64,000 nt of DNA from the NCBI GenBank assembly GCA_023386315.1, contig JAEWJZ010000021.1, positions 27,731 through 91,730 of the forward strand. The letters run 5' to 3'. The translations under genes were made by a program, and so were the position numbers. Positions 50,513 to 60,733 of this stretch are shown here, piece by piece. The notes below the pieces were generated by a model that saw only the letters and a list, made by a program, of their open reading frames with translations, was not told the origin of the DNA and made no database searches. The DNA comes from Bacillota bacterium (GTDB taxonomy: Bacteria; Bacillota; Clostridia; Lachnospirales; Lachnospiraceae). Position 1 is the stretch's first letter, and each line of letters starts with the position of its first letter.

Positions 50513-51823
50513 ATGCCGGAAAATAACGGGCCAGATGATAGAAAGGCGGAGCCTCGCCGTTTTATCAATGAAAAGATTGTAAAACAGCCCATGTCAAAAA
50601 GGGATATGCTTAAGAGATTTCTGGGTCTTTTAGTGACTGCAGTTATTTTCGGAATGGTTGCGGCGGTTACATTAGTCATATCCAAACCTGTAGCTGAGAG
50701 ATTACTTGTGGGAGAATCCACCGGTGAGACGACTCCGGTGACCATACCAAAGGATGAGCCTGAGACCGTTACTTCTGTGGCTGAAACCGCTTCAACTGTG
50801 GCTGAGACGGAACCGATAGAGGATATTCTGAAGTCTGCCATGGAAAAATATCCATTTTCCGTGGATGATCTGAGTACTCTATACGGAAGCTTAAAATCTG
50901 TGGTACAAAAGGCGGACAAGGGAATCGTAACGGTTCATTCCGTAAAGACTCAGACGGACTGGTTTAATAATCCGGTAGAAAACTCAGGTCTGTTTTCCGG
51001 AGTGATTACTGCAACTGCTAACCAGGAGCTTCTGATATTGACACCGGAAGGTGCGGTAGAAGATGCGGAAGCAATTCGTGTTGCTTTTTCCGACGGAACA
51101 GAGGTTCAGGGAAAGATTAAGCAGACAGATAAGCTGTCAGGTATGGCGATCGTCAGCGTTTCTACAGCTGAACTAAACAGGTCCCTGCTGGAAGAGATTA
51201 AGGCGATTGAGCTTGGCAATTCCTATTCGGTTAAGCAGGGAGATATTGTGGTTGCAATCGGAGCTCCTGCAGGAATGGTTCATTCCACCGGATATGGTTT
51301 TATTTCTTTTATTACAAAGAATGTACAGACGATAGATGGTATGACCAGAATCCTGTATACTGATGTCAGGGGGAATGCCGGAACCGGTACATTTCTCATG
51401 AACACTTCCGGTCAGATTATCGGATGGGTGACGGACCAATATAAGAACGACAGCAGTAAAGATATGACGGCAGCCATGGCCATATCTGATTATAAGAGTA
51501 TTTTGGAAAAGATGAGCAATGGTGCGCCATTCCCGTACTTTGGAATCAAAGGTCAGGAAGTGACTTCGGTCATGAACAGCAGCGGTATGCCTCTGGGAGT
51601 CTATGTGGTGGAAGTGAATACAGACAGCCCTGCTTATAATACAGGAATACAGAGCGGTGATATTATCACCGAGATGGGCGGAGCAGCCATTGTTACCATG
51701 AAGGATTTTCAGGTGGTTCTGGAAAAATCCAGTCCGGGGCAGATCATTCCCGTGACTGTATCCCGTAATGGACGGGAAGAATATAAAAAGATACAATATC
51801 AGGTAACCATCGGAGCCAGGTAA
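50513..51823 (+). CDS. HtrA-like membrane protein with PDZ domain, apparent pseudoprotease
   Basis: A 436-residue protein with a cytoplasmic head, one membrane span (about 40-60), a Thr/Glu-rich linker, a trypsin-like domain (about 125-320) and a C-terminal PDZ domain (about 340-430, with YVVEVNTDSPAYNTGIQSGD). The catalytic triad expected in HtrA is not visible. The His site (usually TNxHVV) reads LTPEGAV. The Asp site (usually DLAVLKI) reads SGMAIVSV. The Ser site (usually GNSGGPL) reads GNAGTGTFL. The fold pattern and PDZ domain are otherwise conserved, so it may be a binding or scaffold protein. GGAGGG lies upstream. Confidence 0.85.
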   Translation: MPENNGPDDRKAEPRRFINEKIVKQPMSKRDMLKRFLGLLVTAVIFGMVAAVTLVISKPVAERLLVGESTGETTPVTIPKDEPETVTSVAETASTVAETEPIEDILKSAMEKYPFSVDDLSTLYGSLKSVVQKADKGIVTVHSVKTQTDWFNNPVENSGLFSGVITATANQELLILTPEGAVEDAEAIRVAFSDGTEVQGKIKQTDKLSGMAIVSVSTAELNRSLLEEIKAIELGNSYSVKQGDIVVAIGAPAGMVHSTGYGFISFITKNVQTIDGMTRILYTDVRGNAGTGTFLMNTSGQIIGWVTDQYKNDSSKDMTAAMAISDYKSILEKMSNGAPFPYFGIKGQEVTSVMNSSGMPLGVYVVEVNTDSPAYNTGIQSGDIITEMGGAAIVTMKDFQVVLEKSSPGQIIPVTVSRNGREEYKKIQYQVTIGAR

Positions 51824-51869
51824 ATATCCTGGCTTCCTTGTTGCTGTCAGTGAGATATGGAGGAAAAAA

Positions 51870-52820
51870 ATGAAGTATATTGAATCATTCCGGGAAGGAA
51901 TGCATGTTTCTGACGTGTTTTTATGCAAAAACAGGCAGATTTCCCTGACAAAGTCAGGAAAGGAGTACGGCAACCTGATACTTCAGGATAAAACCGGGAC
52001 TGTAGATGCTAAAATCTGGGATCTGGGATCCCCTGGTATCGGAAACTTTGAGACTCTGGATTATGTATACATAGATGCAGATGTAACGGTTTTCCAGAAT
52101 TCCAATCAGCTGAATATAAAGAGAATCAGGAAAGCGGAAGAGGGAGAATATATCCCCGGAGATTATCTTCCTGTTTCTTCCAAAGATATAAAAGTGATGT
52201 TTGAAGAACTGACTGGCTTTATCCGTTCTGTAAAAAGCCCTCATTACAGAGCACTTCTGGAAAGCTTTTTTATAGAGGATGCAGCATTTGCCAAGGCGTT
52301 CCAGTTCCACTCTGCAGCCAAAAGCGTACATCATGGATTTGTAGGCGGACTGCTGGAGCATACACTGGGTGTAGTGAAGCTTTGCGATTATTATGCTGGA
52401 TTCTATCCATTGATTAACCGGGATCTTTTGCTGACGGCTGCCATGTTTCATGACATCGGTAAGACAAAAGAACTTTCCACATTTCCTGAGAATGATTACA
52501 CCGATGACGGACAGCTTCTTGGCCATATCATCATCGGAACAGAGATGGTGGGAGAGAGAATCCGTACCATTCCCGGATTCCCGGAGAAGTCTGCTACTGA
52601 ATTAAAGCATTGCATCTTAGCCCATCATGGAGAACTGGAATACGGTTCCCCGAAGAAACCGGCTCTTTTAGAAGCTCTGGCTCTTAACTTTGCGGATAAC
52701 ACAGATGCAAAGATGGAGACGATGATTGAAGTGCTGAAAGCTGCAGGGGATAATAACGGCTGGCTTGGATTTAACAGACTGATGGATACAAATATCAGAA
52801 AAACTACAAACGAGATCTAG
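51870..52820 (+). CDS. yhaM: 3'-5' exoribonuclease YhaM
   Basis: A 316-residue protein with an N-terminal OB-fold (residues about 10-100, LQDKTGTVDAKIWDLG) and an HD domain (HHGFVGGLLEHTLGVVKL; MFHDIGKTKEL; AHHGELEYGSPKKP), the order of YhaM/Cbf1. YhaM degrades single-stranded RNA from the 3' end. GGAGG precedes the ATG; it follows the HtrA-like gene by 46 bases and ends at a terminator. Confidence 0.94.
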   Translation: MKYIESFREGMHVSDVFLCKNRQISLTKSGKEYGNLILQDKTGTVDAKIWDLGSPGIGNFETLDYVYIDADVTVFQNSNQLNIKRIRKAEEGEYIPGDYLPVSSKDIKVMFEELTGFIRSVKSPHYRALLESFFIEDAAFAKAFQFHSAAKSVHHGFVGGLLEHTLGVVKLCDYYAGFYPLINRDLLLTAAMFHDIGKTKELSTFPENDYTDDGQLLGHIIIGTEMVGERIRTIPGFPEKSATELKHCILAHHGELEYGSPKKPALLEALALNFADNTDAKMETMIEVLKAAGDNNGWLGFNRLMDTNIRKTTNEI

Positions 52821-52825
52821 ATGAT

Positions 52826-52866
52826 AAGGTGCATAAGGAAGCGGTTTTTCCTTGGCACCTTTTTTG
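52826..52866 (+). terminator. Terminator after yhaM
   Basis: AAGGTGC(AT)AAGG pairs with CCTTGGCACCTT, followed by TTTTT. Confidence 0.88.
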
Positions 52867-53036
52867 CATGCAGAGATGTACGGGGAATTTTAGAATTTCT
52901 TTCGTTTTCTCTGTCAATCAATTTAAGAATGGTATTTTATCCTAAGAATGTAGAGAAAACATATAGGAGTGAGGTATAATAAATGCAGGGAACGCTGGGA
53001 GGAATCAGCGTATTATGATAGATAAGGAGAGATCAC

Positions 53037-53750
53037 ATGGACGCAAACCACATCTTATTAGTTGAAGATGACAAAGAAATCAGGCAGGGAGTTGAAATAT
53101 ACTTAAGAAGTCAGGGATACGAGGTGTTTCAGGCTGCAGACGGTTTAGAAGGCCTTAAAATACTGGAAAAGGAGGAAATCCATCTGGCGATTGTTGATGT
53201 CATGATGCCGCGGATGGATGGAATTACCATGACTGTGAAGCTGCGGGAAAAATTTGATTTTCCGGTGATTATTCTGTCTGCCAAGTCAGAAGAAGTGGAT
53301 AAAATTATGGGTTTAAATATCGGAGCGGATGATTATGTTGCAAAGCCCTTTACCCCCATGGAACTCCTTGCCAGAGTGAATTCCCAGCTGAGGCGGTACA
53401 GAAAATATATGGATATGCTGGAAGCGAAGGAACAGAAAGAGAAAAGTAATGTCTATGCCATCGGAGGGCTGGAATTAAATGAAGATACAGTTGAGGTTAC
53501 AGTAGATGAGAAACTGGTGAAGCTGACTCCCATTGAATTTAAGATCCTGGCGCTTCTTATGAAAAATCCTGGAAGGGTGTTTTCGGCGGAAGAAATTTAT
53601 GAAAGAGTCTGGAATGAGCGGGCTATCAATACCGATACTATTATGGTGCATATAAGAAAAATCCGGGAAAAGATTGAATTAAATCCGAAGGAACCTAAAT
53701 ATTTAAAGGTGGTGTGGGGAGTTGGATATAAAATTGAAAAACAGGCATAG
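53037..53750 (+). CDS. OmpR/PhoB-family response regulator
   Basis: A 237-residue regulator with the receiver motifs LVEDDKE, VDVMMPRMDG and AKPFTPMELL and a C-terminal winged helix ending VVWGVGYKIEKQ. Its 3' end overlaps the sensor kinase gene by 29 bases. AAGGAGAG precedes the ATG. Forms a two-component system with the next gene. Confidence 0.93.
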   Translation: MDANHILLVEDDKEIRQGVEIYLRSQGYEVFQAADGLEGLKILEKEEIHLAIVDVMMPRMDGITMTVKLREKFDFPVIILSAKSEEVDKIMGLNIGADDYVAKPFTPMELLARVNSQLRRYRKYMDMLEAKEQKEKSNVYAIGGLELNEDTVEVTVDEKLVKLTPIEFKILALLMKNPGRVFSAEEIYERVWNERAINTDTIMVHIRKIREKIELNPKEPKYLKVVWGVGYKIEKQA

Positions 53751-55941
53751 AATCAGTGTGCTTCTTGCAGCGGCAGTTGTTTTTGCAGCAGCATTTGTTA
53801 TGGTAGGGCTGTATCCTTTCTTTGAAAATGAATCTTCCCGGAACGGAGCTCCGGTATATGAAGAAAATGCTTTTTTAAGACATCTGGTTTTCGGCAATTA
53901 TGTTCTGGCAATGGAAGATGCGCAGGCAGAGCAGAATATGATACTTTCGCCCTTTCAATATTTTTTACCGGAAGCAGAGACAGAGCTGAAAGCCGGAAGC
54001 GGCGGTGAAAACCAAAAGAACGCGGTGACACTTGATGATGAGAATTATACAGATGACGGAGACGAAAAAACTGAATATTTAAGGAGTCTGCGCAAGAATT
54101 GCATCCGGGAATATGAAAACTGGAACCGGTATTTCGGGAGCATTCGAAATTCCATTGATTATCAGATGATAGATGAAAACGGCAAAGTAATACTGGATCA
54201 TTCAGAAGGACGGTTTATCCCAAACAACAGCCATTACGTATTTCAGGCAGTTTTGCATTACGATGAGCTGGGACGCATGGATATATCCTGTGTAAGAGGT
54301 GAGAATACAGCTTACTTACTCAATACGCTTCAGGATTTCGGCGATGCAGATCCCATGGAGAGTTATTACGATGAACAATACTTTCCTGAAGGGAAGTTAA
54401 GGCTTTCCAATCCCAGAAGTGTGACATTTGCCTATGGCATGTCAGAGCAGCAGATTTCCGCTTTAAAAGATACCAACGGCAATATCTGGACTGCTTATGA
54501 GAACTCGGGAAGTGTTACCCGTATATTTATAGGACTGATTTGTGCAGTGGCTGCTCTTGCCCTGTTCATTTCCTGCTTTGATGTAACGCTTGCAGACAGT
54601 GTTGCTCTTTTAAGAACTCCCTTCGAACTGGTGGCAGGCATCGGAGCAGGCGCGGTTGCCTTTGGCGCAGGGCTTACCAGCCTGGTAGCTGTGACAAACC
54701 GGGGGGATTTATACAATGCTCTTTTACGTGCCAATTTTCTTCCTGTGGTAGCGGATATCATGGTAAAGCTGTGGAATTTTCTCTGGTGGCTGCTACCCTT
54801 TGCTATCATTTACTGGGCCATCCTGTGTATCAGAGATGTGTTTCACATCGGTATCGGCCGCTATTTAAGGGAGAGAACCATATGCGGGCTGTTCTGGGGC
54901 TGGGTGATAAGGAGTCTGAGAAAATTGTTTGGATATTTGGCAAATATCAATTTGCAGGATAAATCAGACCGGACAATTTTCAAAATTGCAGCAGTGAATT
55001 TTATTGTTCTTACTATTTTATGCAGCCTGTGGTTTTTGGGTATCGGTGCATTATTTCTTTATTCCATTATTTTGTTTTTTGTTATGAGAAAGTACTACCT
55101 GGATTTAAGCAGCAAATACAACATGCTGTTAAAAGCAACCAATCAGATTGCCGAAGGGAATTTAGAGGTAGTAATCGAAGAGGATCTGGGTGTGTTTGAA
55201 GCATTTAAGAAGGAAATACAAAAAATACAGAGCGGCCTTAAGGTGGTGGTTGATGAAGAGGTAAAAAGCCAGAAACTTAAAACCGATTTAATCAGCAATA
55301 TGTCTCATGATTTAAAGACACCACTTACTGCCATAATAACCTATGTAAATTTATTAAAGGATGATCATGCCACTCCGGAACAGCGCAAAGCCTATATCGA
55401 TATTCTGGAACAGAAATCCATGCGGTTAAAGGCGCTGATCGAGGACTTATTTGAAATCAGCAAGGCGAACAGCAATAATGTGACTCTGGATCTGGAGGAT
55501 GTTGATATAGTCAGTCTGTTAAAAGAGGTCAGTTTTGAGCTTTGTGATAAGATTGAGGAATCAACCATTGATTTTCGCTGGAACTTACCCGACGAGAAAA
55601 TTATACTTTCGCTGGACAGCCAAAAGACTTATCGTATTTTTGATAATCTGCTGACCAATATCATAAAATATGCAATGCCTGGAACGCGTGCTTACATTGA
55701 CATGAAAAAAGATAATGACTGGGTCGTTATTATATTAAAAAATATCTCAGCTGCAGAGCTGACCTTTAATCCGGAGGAAATAACGGAACGTTTTGCCAGA
55801 GGTGATCAGGCCCGTAATACAGAAGGTTCCGGCCTTGGAATGGCAATAGCCAAAAGTTTTGTGGAGCTGCAGAACGGAAAACTTACCGTTGAAACAGAGG
55901 CTGATTTATTCCGGGTGACGATACGATGGCCTATTATGTAA
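53722..55941 (+). CDS. Large multi-span sensor histidine kinase
   Basis: A 739-residue kinase. A first membrane span (about 11-31) is followed by an extracellular region of about 230 residues. Several further spans (about 270-460) lead to a HAMP-like linker, the H-box SNMSHDLKTPLTAIITYV and an HATPase with DNLLTNIIKYA and GSGLGMAIAKSF. The G1 (DxGxG) box is poorly conserved. The TTG at 53722 has AAGGTGG 9 bases upstream; a second TTG at 53734 is possible. It overlaps the regulator gene, so the two are translationally coupled. The large clostridial group it belongs to often responds to envelope stress, but the signal here is unknown. Confidence 0.88.
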   Translation: MDIKLKNRHRISVLLAAAVVFAAAFVMVGLYPFFENESSRNGAPVYEENAFLRHLVFGNYVLAMEDAQAEQNMILSPFQYFLPEAETELKAGSGGENQKNAVTLDDENYTDDGDEKTEYLRSLRKNCIREYENWNRYFGSIRNSIDYQMIDENGKVILDHSEGRFIPNNSHYVFQAVLHYDELGRMDISCVRGENTAYLLNTLQDFGDADPMESYYDEQYFPEGKLRLSNPRSVTFAYGMSEQQISALKDTNGNIWTAYENSGSVTRIFIGLICAVAALALFISCFDVTLADSVALLRTPFELVAGIGAGAVAFGAGLTSLVAVTNRGDLYNALLRANFLPVVADIMVKLWNFLWWLLPFAIIYWAILCIRDVFHIGIGRYLRERTICGLFWGWVIRSLRKLFGYLANINLQDKSDRTIFKIAAVNFIVLTILCSLWFLGIGALFLYSIILFFVMRKYYLDLSSKYNMLLKATNQIAEGNLEVVIEEDLGVFEAFKKEIQKIQSGLKVVVDEEVKSQKLKTDLISNMSHDLKTPLTAIITYVNLLKDDHATPEQRKAYIDILEQKSMRLKALIEDLFEISKANSNNVTLDLEDVDIVSLLKEVSFELCDKIEESTIDFRWNLPDEKIILSLDSQKTYRIFDNLLTNIIKYAMPGTRAYIDMKKDNDWVVIILKNISAAELTFNPEEITERFARGDQARNTEGSGLGMAIAKSFVELQNGKLTVETEADLFRVTIRWPIM

Positions 55942-55992
55942 GGATATGATTTTCGAAAATAGTAATAAAATAAAAAAAATTTCCAAAACTTC

Positions 55993-56021
55993 TTGAAAAC
56001 CGGAAAATAACTGTTTATACT
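55993..56021 (+). promoter_or_regulatory. nagA: nagA promoter
   Basis: TTGAAA (55993-55998), 17-bp spacer, TATACT (56016-56021). Confidence 0.7.
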
Positions 56022-56087
56022 GGAAGAAAGATCAGAATCGGTCTGTCACACCAGTACAGTAATCCGGAAGGAGAGAGGAGTACGAAT

Positions 56088-57242
56088 ATGATAATACAGA
56101 GCAAACGCGTCTGGATCGCGGGACAGTTTATTCCGGCACAGCTTGAGCTGTCAGAAGGAAAAATTTCAGCAGTGAACGGGTATGGAACCCATCCGGCAGA
56201 TCATGATTATGGAAACAACCGGATTGTACCGGGGTTTATTGATATTCATACCCATGGAGCATATGGTTATGATACCAATGACGGAGAACCCCAGGGACTT
56301 AGAGACTGGGTTAAAAGGATTCCGGAAGAGGGGGTTACTGCACTTTTACCGACGACAGTTACACAGATGCCTGGAGTTCTGGAAAAAGCAGTTTCCAACA
56401 TAGCAGATGTGGTGAATGAAGGTTACGAAGGTGCTGAGATCCTGGGAATTCATTTTGAAGGACCTTATCTGGACATGAAGTACAAGGGAGCACAGCCTCC
56501 GGAAGCCATAGCAAAGCCCTCCGTAGAGCAGTTTGAGAGTTATCAGAAGGCGGCAAAAGGAAAGATTAAATATATCACTCTTGCACCCGAACGGGACGAA
56601 AACTTCGCTCTTACAAAATACTGCAAAAAGCATGGTGTAGTGGTGAGCATGGGCCATTCAGCTGCCACGTATGACCAGGCTCTCATGGGAATTGCTAATG
56701 GAGTCACTTCCATGACGCATGTCTATAACGGCATGACACCCTATCATCACCGGGACCCGGGACTGGTAGGGACCGCCCTCAGAGTACGGGATATTTACGG
56801 GGAAATCATCTGTGATGGCTGTCACAGCCACCTGGCAGCCTTAAATAACTATTATACGGCAAAAGGCAGGGATTATGCCATCATGATCAGCGATTCCCTG
56901 AGAGCCAAGAATTGTCCGGCAGGAGGTCAGTACCAGCTGGGCGGACATGATATCGAAGTCAGGGAGAATGGCCTTGCATATTTAAAGGGAACTAAGACCA
57001 TAGCTGGCAGTACCTTAAAGATGAACATGGGATTAAAACTCCTGGTGGAAGAAGCCATGGTGCCCTTTGATTCTGCACTTAATTCCTGCACCATAAACCC
57101 GGCAAAGTGTCTTGGAGTGGATGACAGGAAAGGACGTTTGAATGCCGGATACGATGCGGATCTTGTGGTGCTGAATGATTCTTATGATGTAGTGGAGACA
57201 TATTGCAGAGGAATGAGAATGATTGACTGGAAACCGTGTTAG
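56088..57242 (+). CDS. nagA: N-acetylglucosamine-6-phosphate deacetylase
   Basis: A 384-residue amidohydrolase that removes acetate from GlcNAc-6-phosphate. Metal and active-site motifs are in order: FIDIHTHGAYG, GIHFEGPYLD, MGHSAATYDQ, TSMTHVYNGM, CDGCHSHL and the catalytic Asp in MISDSLRA. It stands alone with its own promoter and a terminator; nagB is not in the window. It serves recycling of wall or mucin amino sugars. Confidence 0.95.
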   Translation: MIIQSKRVWIAGQFIPAQLELSEGKISAVNGYGTHPADHDYGNNRIVPGFIDIHTHGAYGYDTNDGEPQGLRDWVKRIPEEGVTALLPTTVTQMPGVLEKAVSNIADVVNEGYEGAEILGIHFEGPYLDMKYKGAQPPEAIAKPSVEQFESYQKAAKGKIKYITLAPERDENFALTKYCKKHGVVVSMGHSAATYDQALMGIANGVTSMTHVYNGMTPYHHRDPGLVGTALRVRDIYGEIICDGCHSHLAALNNYYTAKGRDYAIMISDSLRAKNCPAGGQYQLGGHDIEVRENGLAYLKGTKTIAGSTLKMNMGLKLLVEEAMVPFDSALNSCTINPAKCLGVDDRKGRLNAGYDADLVVLNDSYDVVETYCRGMRMIDWKPC

Positions 57243-57271
57243 TATTTATAAAAGACAATTACCAGAGTATC

Positions 57272-57322
57272 AATGGTGCCGCATAACAGTCATCAGACGG
57301 CTGTTATGCGGCACCATTATAT
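57272..57322. terminator. Bidirectional terminator between nagA and phoU
   Basis: Arms 57272-57289 and 57301-57318 are perfectly complementary over 18 bp, with A/T-rich flanks on both sides. Confidence 0.9.
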
Positions 57323-57332
57323 TGTAAACAGA

Positions 57333-57995
57333 TCATAAAATCCGGACATTTTTCAGAGCACCTGTTTTGGAAAACTCTGTCCATTCGCATACATTCACCG
57401 CATGATCTCCGATTCGCTCCAGATATTTGGCAATCATCAGCAAATCGATACACTGGTCAATATGCTCGGTAGACTGTTTTAATAAATCCACTACATCAAC
57501 TTTTACCTTGCCAAACAGCTCATCCACTACGTCATCCTGCTTCTCAATTTCCTTTGCTGTATCCAGATCCTGTTTGATAAATGCTTCAATGGAGCTGCGC
57601 ACCATTTCTCTGGCTGCAGTCGCCATGGAAGGAATATGGCGGACTACATGATAAACATGCTCCCCTTTAATGCGAAGAATCAGTTCTGCAATATCAGATG
57701 CATGATCTCCGATTCTCTCCAAATCGGTAACGACCTTCAAAGCACTGGAAACCACTCTTAAGTCACCGGCTACCGGCTGCTGACGAAGAATAAGGGAGAG
57801 GCAGCGTGCTTCTATGGAGCGCTCTAAATCATTAATGGTACGGTCACCTTTTATGATGTCCTCCGCTTTTTCAAAATCCTGATCTTCAAAGGCGATGAAA
57901 CACTGCTCAATGGAATTTTCCACTAACCGTCCCATCTCCTTAATATCATCATTTAAGAGATTTAATTCATGTTCATAATTTACTCTTGTTGTCAT
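57333..57995 (-). CDS. phoU: Phosphate-signalling protein PhoU
   Basis: A 220-residue all-helical protein with two PhoU repeats, each with the metal-binding pattern around ERIGDHASDIAEL (about 95) and ERIGDHAVNVCEW (about 195). PhoU restrains the Pst transporter and its associated two-component signalling when phosphate is ample. Last gene of the pst operon. Confidence 0.96.
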   Translation of the reverse strand: MTTRVNYEHELNLLNDDIKEMGRLVENSIEQCFIAFEDQDFEKAEDIIKGDRTINDLERSIEARCLSLILRQQPVAGDLRVVSSALKVVTDLERIGDHASDIAELILRIKGEHVYHVVRHIPSMATAAREMVRSSIEAFIKQDLDTAKEIEKQDDVVDELFGKVKVDVVDLLKQSTEHIDQCIDLLMIAKYLERIGDHAVNVCEWTEFSKTGALKNVRIL

Positions 57996-58035
57996 GTCGG
58001 GTTCTCCTTTAATTTATTTAAAAATTTAAAATGAA

Positions 58036-58800
58036 TCAGCCGAAACGGCCTGTAATATAATCTTCAGTCCTGGAATCCTTAGGCGCTGTAAAAAGCTCAG
58101 TTGTAGGAGCGTACTCCACAACCTCACCCACCAGAAAGAAGGCGGTGTGGTCAGCAATACGGGTAGCCTGCTGCATGTTATGGGTTACGATTGCAACGGT
58201 ATATTTTTCCTTCAGTTCATCCATCAGGTCCTCGATTTTCAGGGTGGAGATAGGATCAAGGGCTGAAGTGGGTTCATCCATCAACAGAACCTCCGGTTCT
58301 ACAGCCAGAGCTCTTGCAATGCAGAGACGCTGCTGCTGGCCGCCGGAAAGACCAAGAGCTGACTTTTTTAACCGCCCGGATACTTCTTCCCAAAGTGCTG
58401 CTCCTTTTAAGCTTTTTTCCACAATGTCGTCAAGTTCCGATTTATTCTTGATACCGTGAATTCTGGGTCCGTAAGCAACGTTGTCATAGATACTCATGGG
58501 AAAAGGATTGGGCTGCTGGAACACCATGCCGATTTTTTTGCGCAGCAGTGTGGTATCAACCCTTGAATCATAGATATTTTCTCCATCTAAAAGGACTTCC
58601 CCTTCAATTTTAACATTGGGCACCAGATCATTCATCCGGTTTAATGTTTTTAAGTAAGTGGATTTTCCGCACCCGGATGGTCCGATAAATGCTGTGATTT
58701 TGTTGGTGTAAAGTTCCAGGTTCACATCCTTTAAGGCGTGATTGGTGCCATAATATAGATTTAAATGGCTGGATGATATTTTAATTGTATTGGTATTCAC
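58036..58800 (-). CDS. pstB: Phosphate ABC transporter ATP-binding protein
   Basis: A 254-residue ABC ATPase with Walker [14 protein letters not shown], signature [14 protein letters not shown] and Walker [13 protein letters not shown]. The GTG start overlaps the pstA stop by 4 bases. Confidence 0.97.
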   Translation of the reverse strand: MNTNTIKISSSHLNLYYGTNHALKDVNLELYTNKITAFIGPSGCGKSTYLKTLNRMNDLVPNVKIEGEVLLDGENIYDSRVDTTLLRKKIGMVFQQPNPFPMSIYDNVAYGPRIHGIKNKSELDDIVEKSLKGAALWEEVSGRLKKSALGLSGGQQQRLCIARALAVEPEVLLMDEPTSALDPISTLKIEDLMDELKEKYTVAIVTHNMQQATRIADHTAFFLVGEVVEYAPTTELFTAPKDSRTEDYITGRFG

Positions 58801-59705
58801 GATTCTTTCGCCTCCGTGTTGAATTTATGGGACAGATATTTTGCCAGACCATTAATGGCAAGTACGATAACAAGCAGTACTACCGCTATTCCAAATGCCT
58901 CATCGTATTTGGCTTTCTGCATGCATAAGTAAAGCTGGATCGTCAGTGTACCGCCGGATTCAAATATTTTTCCGAGAAAGCTTCTGGGAAGGATATAACC
59001 GCTTCCTGCCGTAAAAAGAAGAGCAGCTGATTCGCCTACAATACGCCCGATTGCAAGAATAATTCCTGTTACAATACCTGGCATTGCGCTGGGAAGTAAA
59101 ATAGTACGGATCATATACCATTTGGTTGCACCGATTCCCAGAGCACCGGAGCGGTAGCTTTCAGGAACTGTTTTTAATGCTTCCTGTGTAGTTCGGGTGA
59201 TCAGCGGCAGAACCATAATGGATAAGGTCAGTGCGCCGGTGAGTATGGAATAACCAAGTCCCAGGGTTGTGCCAAAGAATACATATCCGAAAAGTCCGAA
59301 AATGATGGATGGAATGCCGGAGAGTGTTTCTGTTGTAAATTCGATGGTACGGACCACTTTTCCGCCTTTCGCATATTCGTTTAAATAAATGGCGGAGCCT
59401 ACACCTATTGGGGTGGCGATAACCAGCGTGATTGCCACAACGTAAAGAGTATTTACTATATTTCCAATAATTCCGAAAGTTCCTTTAATCGTGCTTGGCA
59501 CTGTAGTCAGGAACTCAATGCTCAGTTGGGGTACCCCTCTTACAAACACGTATCCCATTATGCCGATAAGTATAAAAATGGAAATTAGAGCGCATAAATA
59601 AATAAGTAAGGTTAAGAGTGAGTCTGAGACTCTTTTCCTGCCACTATAAATACTATTTACAACAATGGAATCTCTATGAACGGGGATAGTGAGATCATTT
59701 GTCAT
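58797..59705 (-). CDS. pstA: Phosphate ABC transporter permease
   Basis: A 302-residue membrane protein with about six spans of the BPD_transp_1 type; the ATPase-contact EAA loop is around [20 protein letters not shown]. It overlaps pstC by 11 bases at its start and pstB by 4 at its end, as usual in pst operons. Confidence 0.95.
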   Translation of the reverse strand: MTNDLTIPVHRDSIVVNSIYSGRKRVSDSLLTLLIYLCALISIFILIGIMGYVFVRGVPQLSIEFLTTVPSTIKGTFGIIGNIVNTLYVVAITLVIATPIGVGSAIYLNEYAKGGKVVRTIEFTTETLSGIPSIIFGLFGYVFFGTTLGLGYSILTGALTLSIMVLPLITRTTQEALKTVPESYRSGALGIGATKWYMIRTILLPSAMPGIVTGIILAIGRIVGESAALLFTAGSGYILPRSFLGKIFESGGTLTIQLYLCMQKAKYDEAFGIAVVLLVIVLAINGLAKYLSHKFNTEAKES

Positions 59706-60633
59706 TTTTGTCCCCTCCTTTCTTCAAAAGACCGTTTAAAATCACATTGATCATCATAATAAATACGAAAAGGACCAGTCCTATTGTGAAAAGGACCTGC
59801 TTATGAAGACCTGAGGCGTAGGACATTTCCGATACAATGGCTGTTGTGAGGAAGCGGACAGAATGGAAGGGAAGTGGAAAGTTCACAGAACTTCCTGATA
59901 CCAGACTGATTGCCATGGCCTCACCGATCGCTCTTCCTGTACCCAGAACAATAGCTGTAATAATACCTGATTTTGCAGCAGGAATTACCACATGAAAGAT
60001 AGTCTGAATTTTTGTTGCACCTAATGCAAGGGAAGCGCTTCTAAAATGCTGGGGAACAGAGCGCAGTGCGGTTTCGCTGATATTAATTACAGTAGGCAGT
60101 ATCATAAGAGCCAGCACCAGAACTGCTGAAATTAAATTCGCCCCGCCTGTAAACTGATGGGTAGGAGAGTCCTTAAAAATCTTCAGCTCCAGATCATACA
60201 TAACAGGATTCAGAATCAGGATTCCCAGAAGGCCATAAATAACAGAAGGGATTCCTGCTAAAAGTTCCACTGCGGGACGAACGATATCGGCCAGTTTTTT
60301 AGGGGCTACCTCTGCCAGAAACACGGACGTCATAACCCCGATGGGCACACCGATTAATATTGCCAGAGCAGTCCCCACAATAGAGGTTAAGATAACATAC
60401 AGAATTCCAAAGCTTGGTACGGCCGCGTCCGGTTTCCAGACAGAACCAAATAAAATATCCAGAATTCCGACTTTGAATAAAGCGGGAGTACCGCTTGTTA
60501 GCATATAAATACTGATTGACGCCACAGCCAGAACAGCAAAGAAGCCGCAGATCGTAAAAATCACTTCTGCAGCATGTTCAATACCAGATTTACTTCCGTG
60601 ACCGCCAAATATGGAATAAGACTTTGATTGCAT
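59695..60633 (-). CDS. pstC: Phosphate ABC transporter permease
   Basis: A 312-residue BPD_transp_1 permease with about six spans; the EAA loop is around TALRSVPQHFRSASLALGATK. It partners PstA. AAAGGAG lies 7 bases before the ATG. Confidence 0.95.
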   Translation of the reverse strand: MQSKSYSIFGGHGSKSGIEHAAEVIFTICGFFAVLAVASISIYMLTSGTPALFKVGILDILFGSVWKPDAAVPSFGILYVILTSIVGTALAILIGVPIGVMTSVFLAEVAPKKLADIVRPAVELLAGIPSVIYGLLGILILNPVMYDLELKIFKDSPTHQFTGGANLISAVLVLALMILPTVINISETALRSVPQHFRSASLALGATKIQTIFHVVIPAAKSGIITAIVLGTGRAIGEAMAISLVSGSSVNFPLPFHSVRFLTTAIVSEMSYASGLHKQVLFTIGLVLFVFIMMINVILNGLLKKGGDKNDK

Positions 60634-60653
60634 ATCATGGCTCCTTTCGTGAA

Positions 60654-60690
60654 ATGGGGACGTAGCGTAAGCTTACAGCTGCGTCCCCAT
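60654..60690 (-). promoter_or_regulatory. Hairpin between pstS and pstC
   Basis: ATGGGGACG(TAGC) pairs with (AGCT)GCGTCCCCAT around a GTAAGCTTAC centre. No T run follows on the minus strand, so it is better read as a processing or stability element that raises PstS relative to the permeases. Confidence 0.65.
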
Positions 60691-60733
60691 GCAGTACATT
60701 CATGATGTGAAAAAACGATTATTTCTGTTCTGG

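Noticed and set aside
51173..52526. Long minus-strand frames over the HtrA-like and yhaM genes
   Set aside because: They overlap genes with clear domains and have His/Cys-rich compositions typical of antisense frames.
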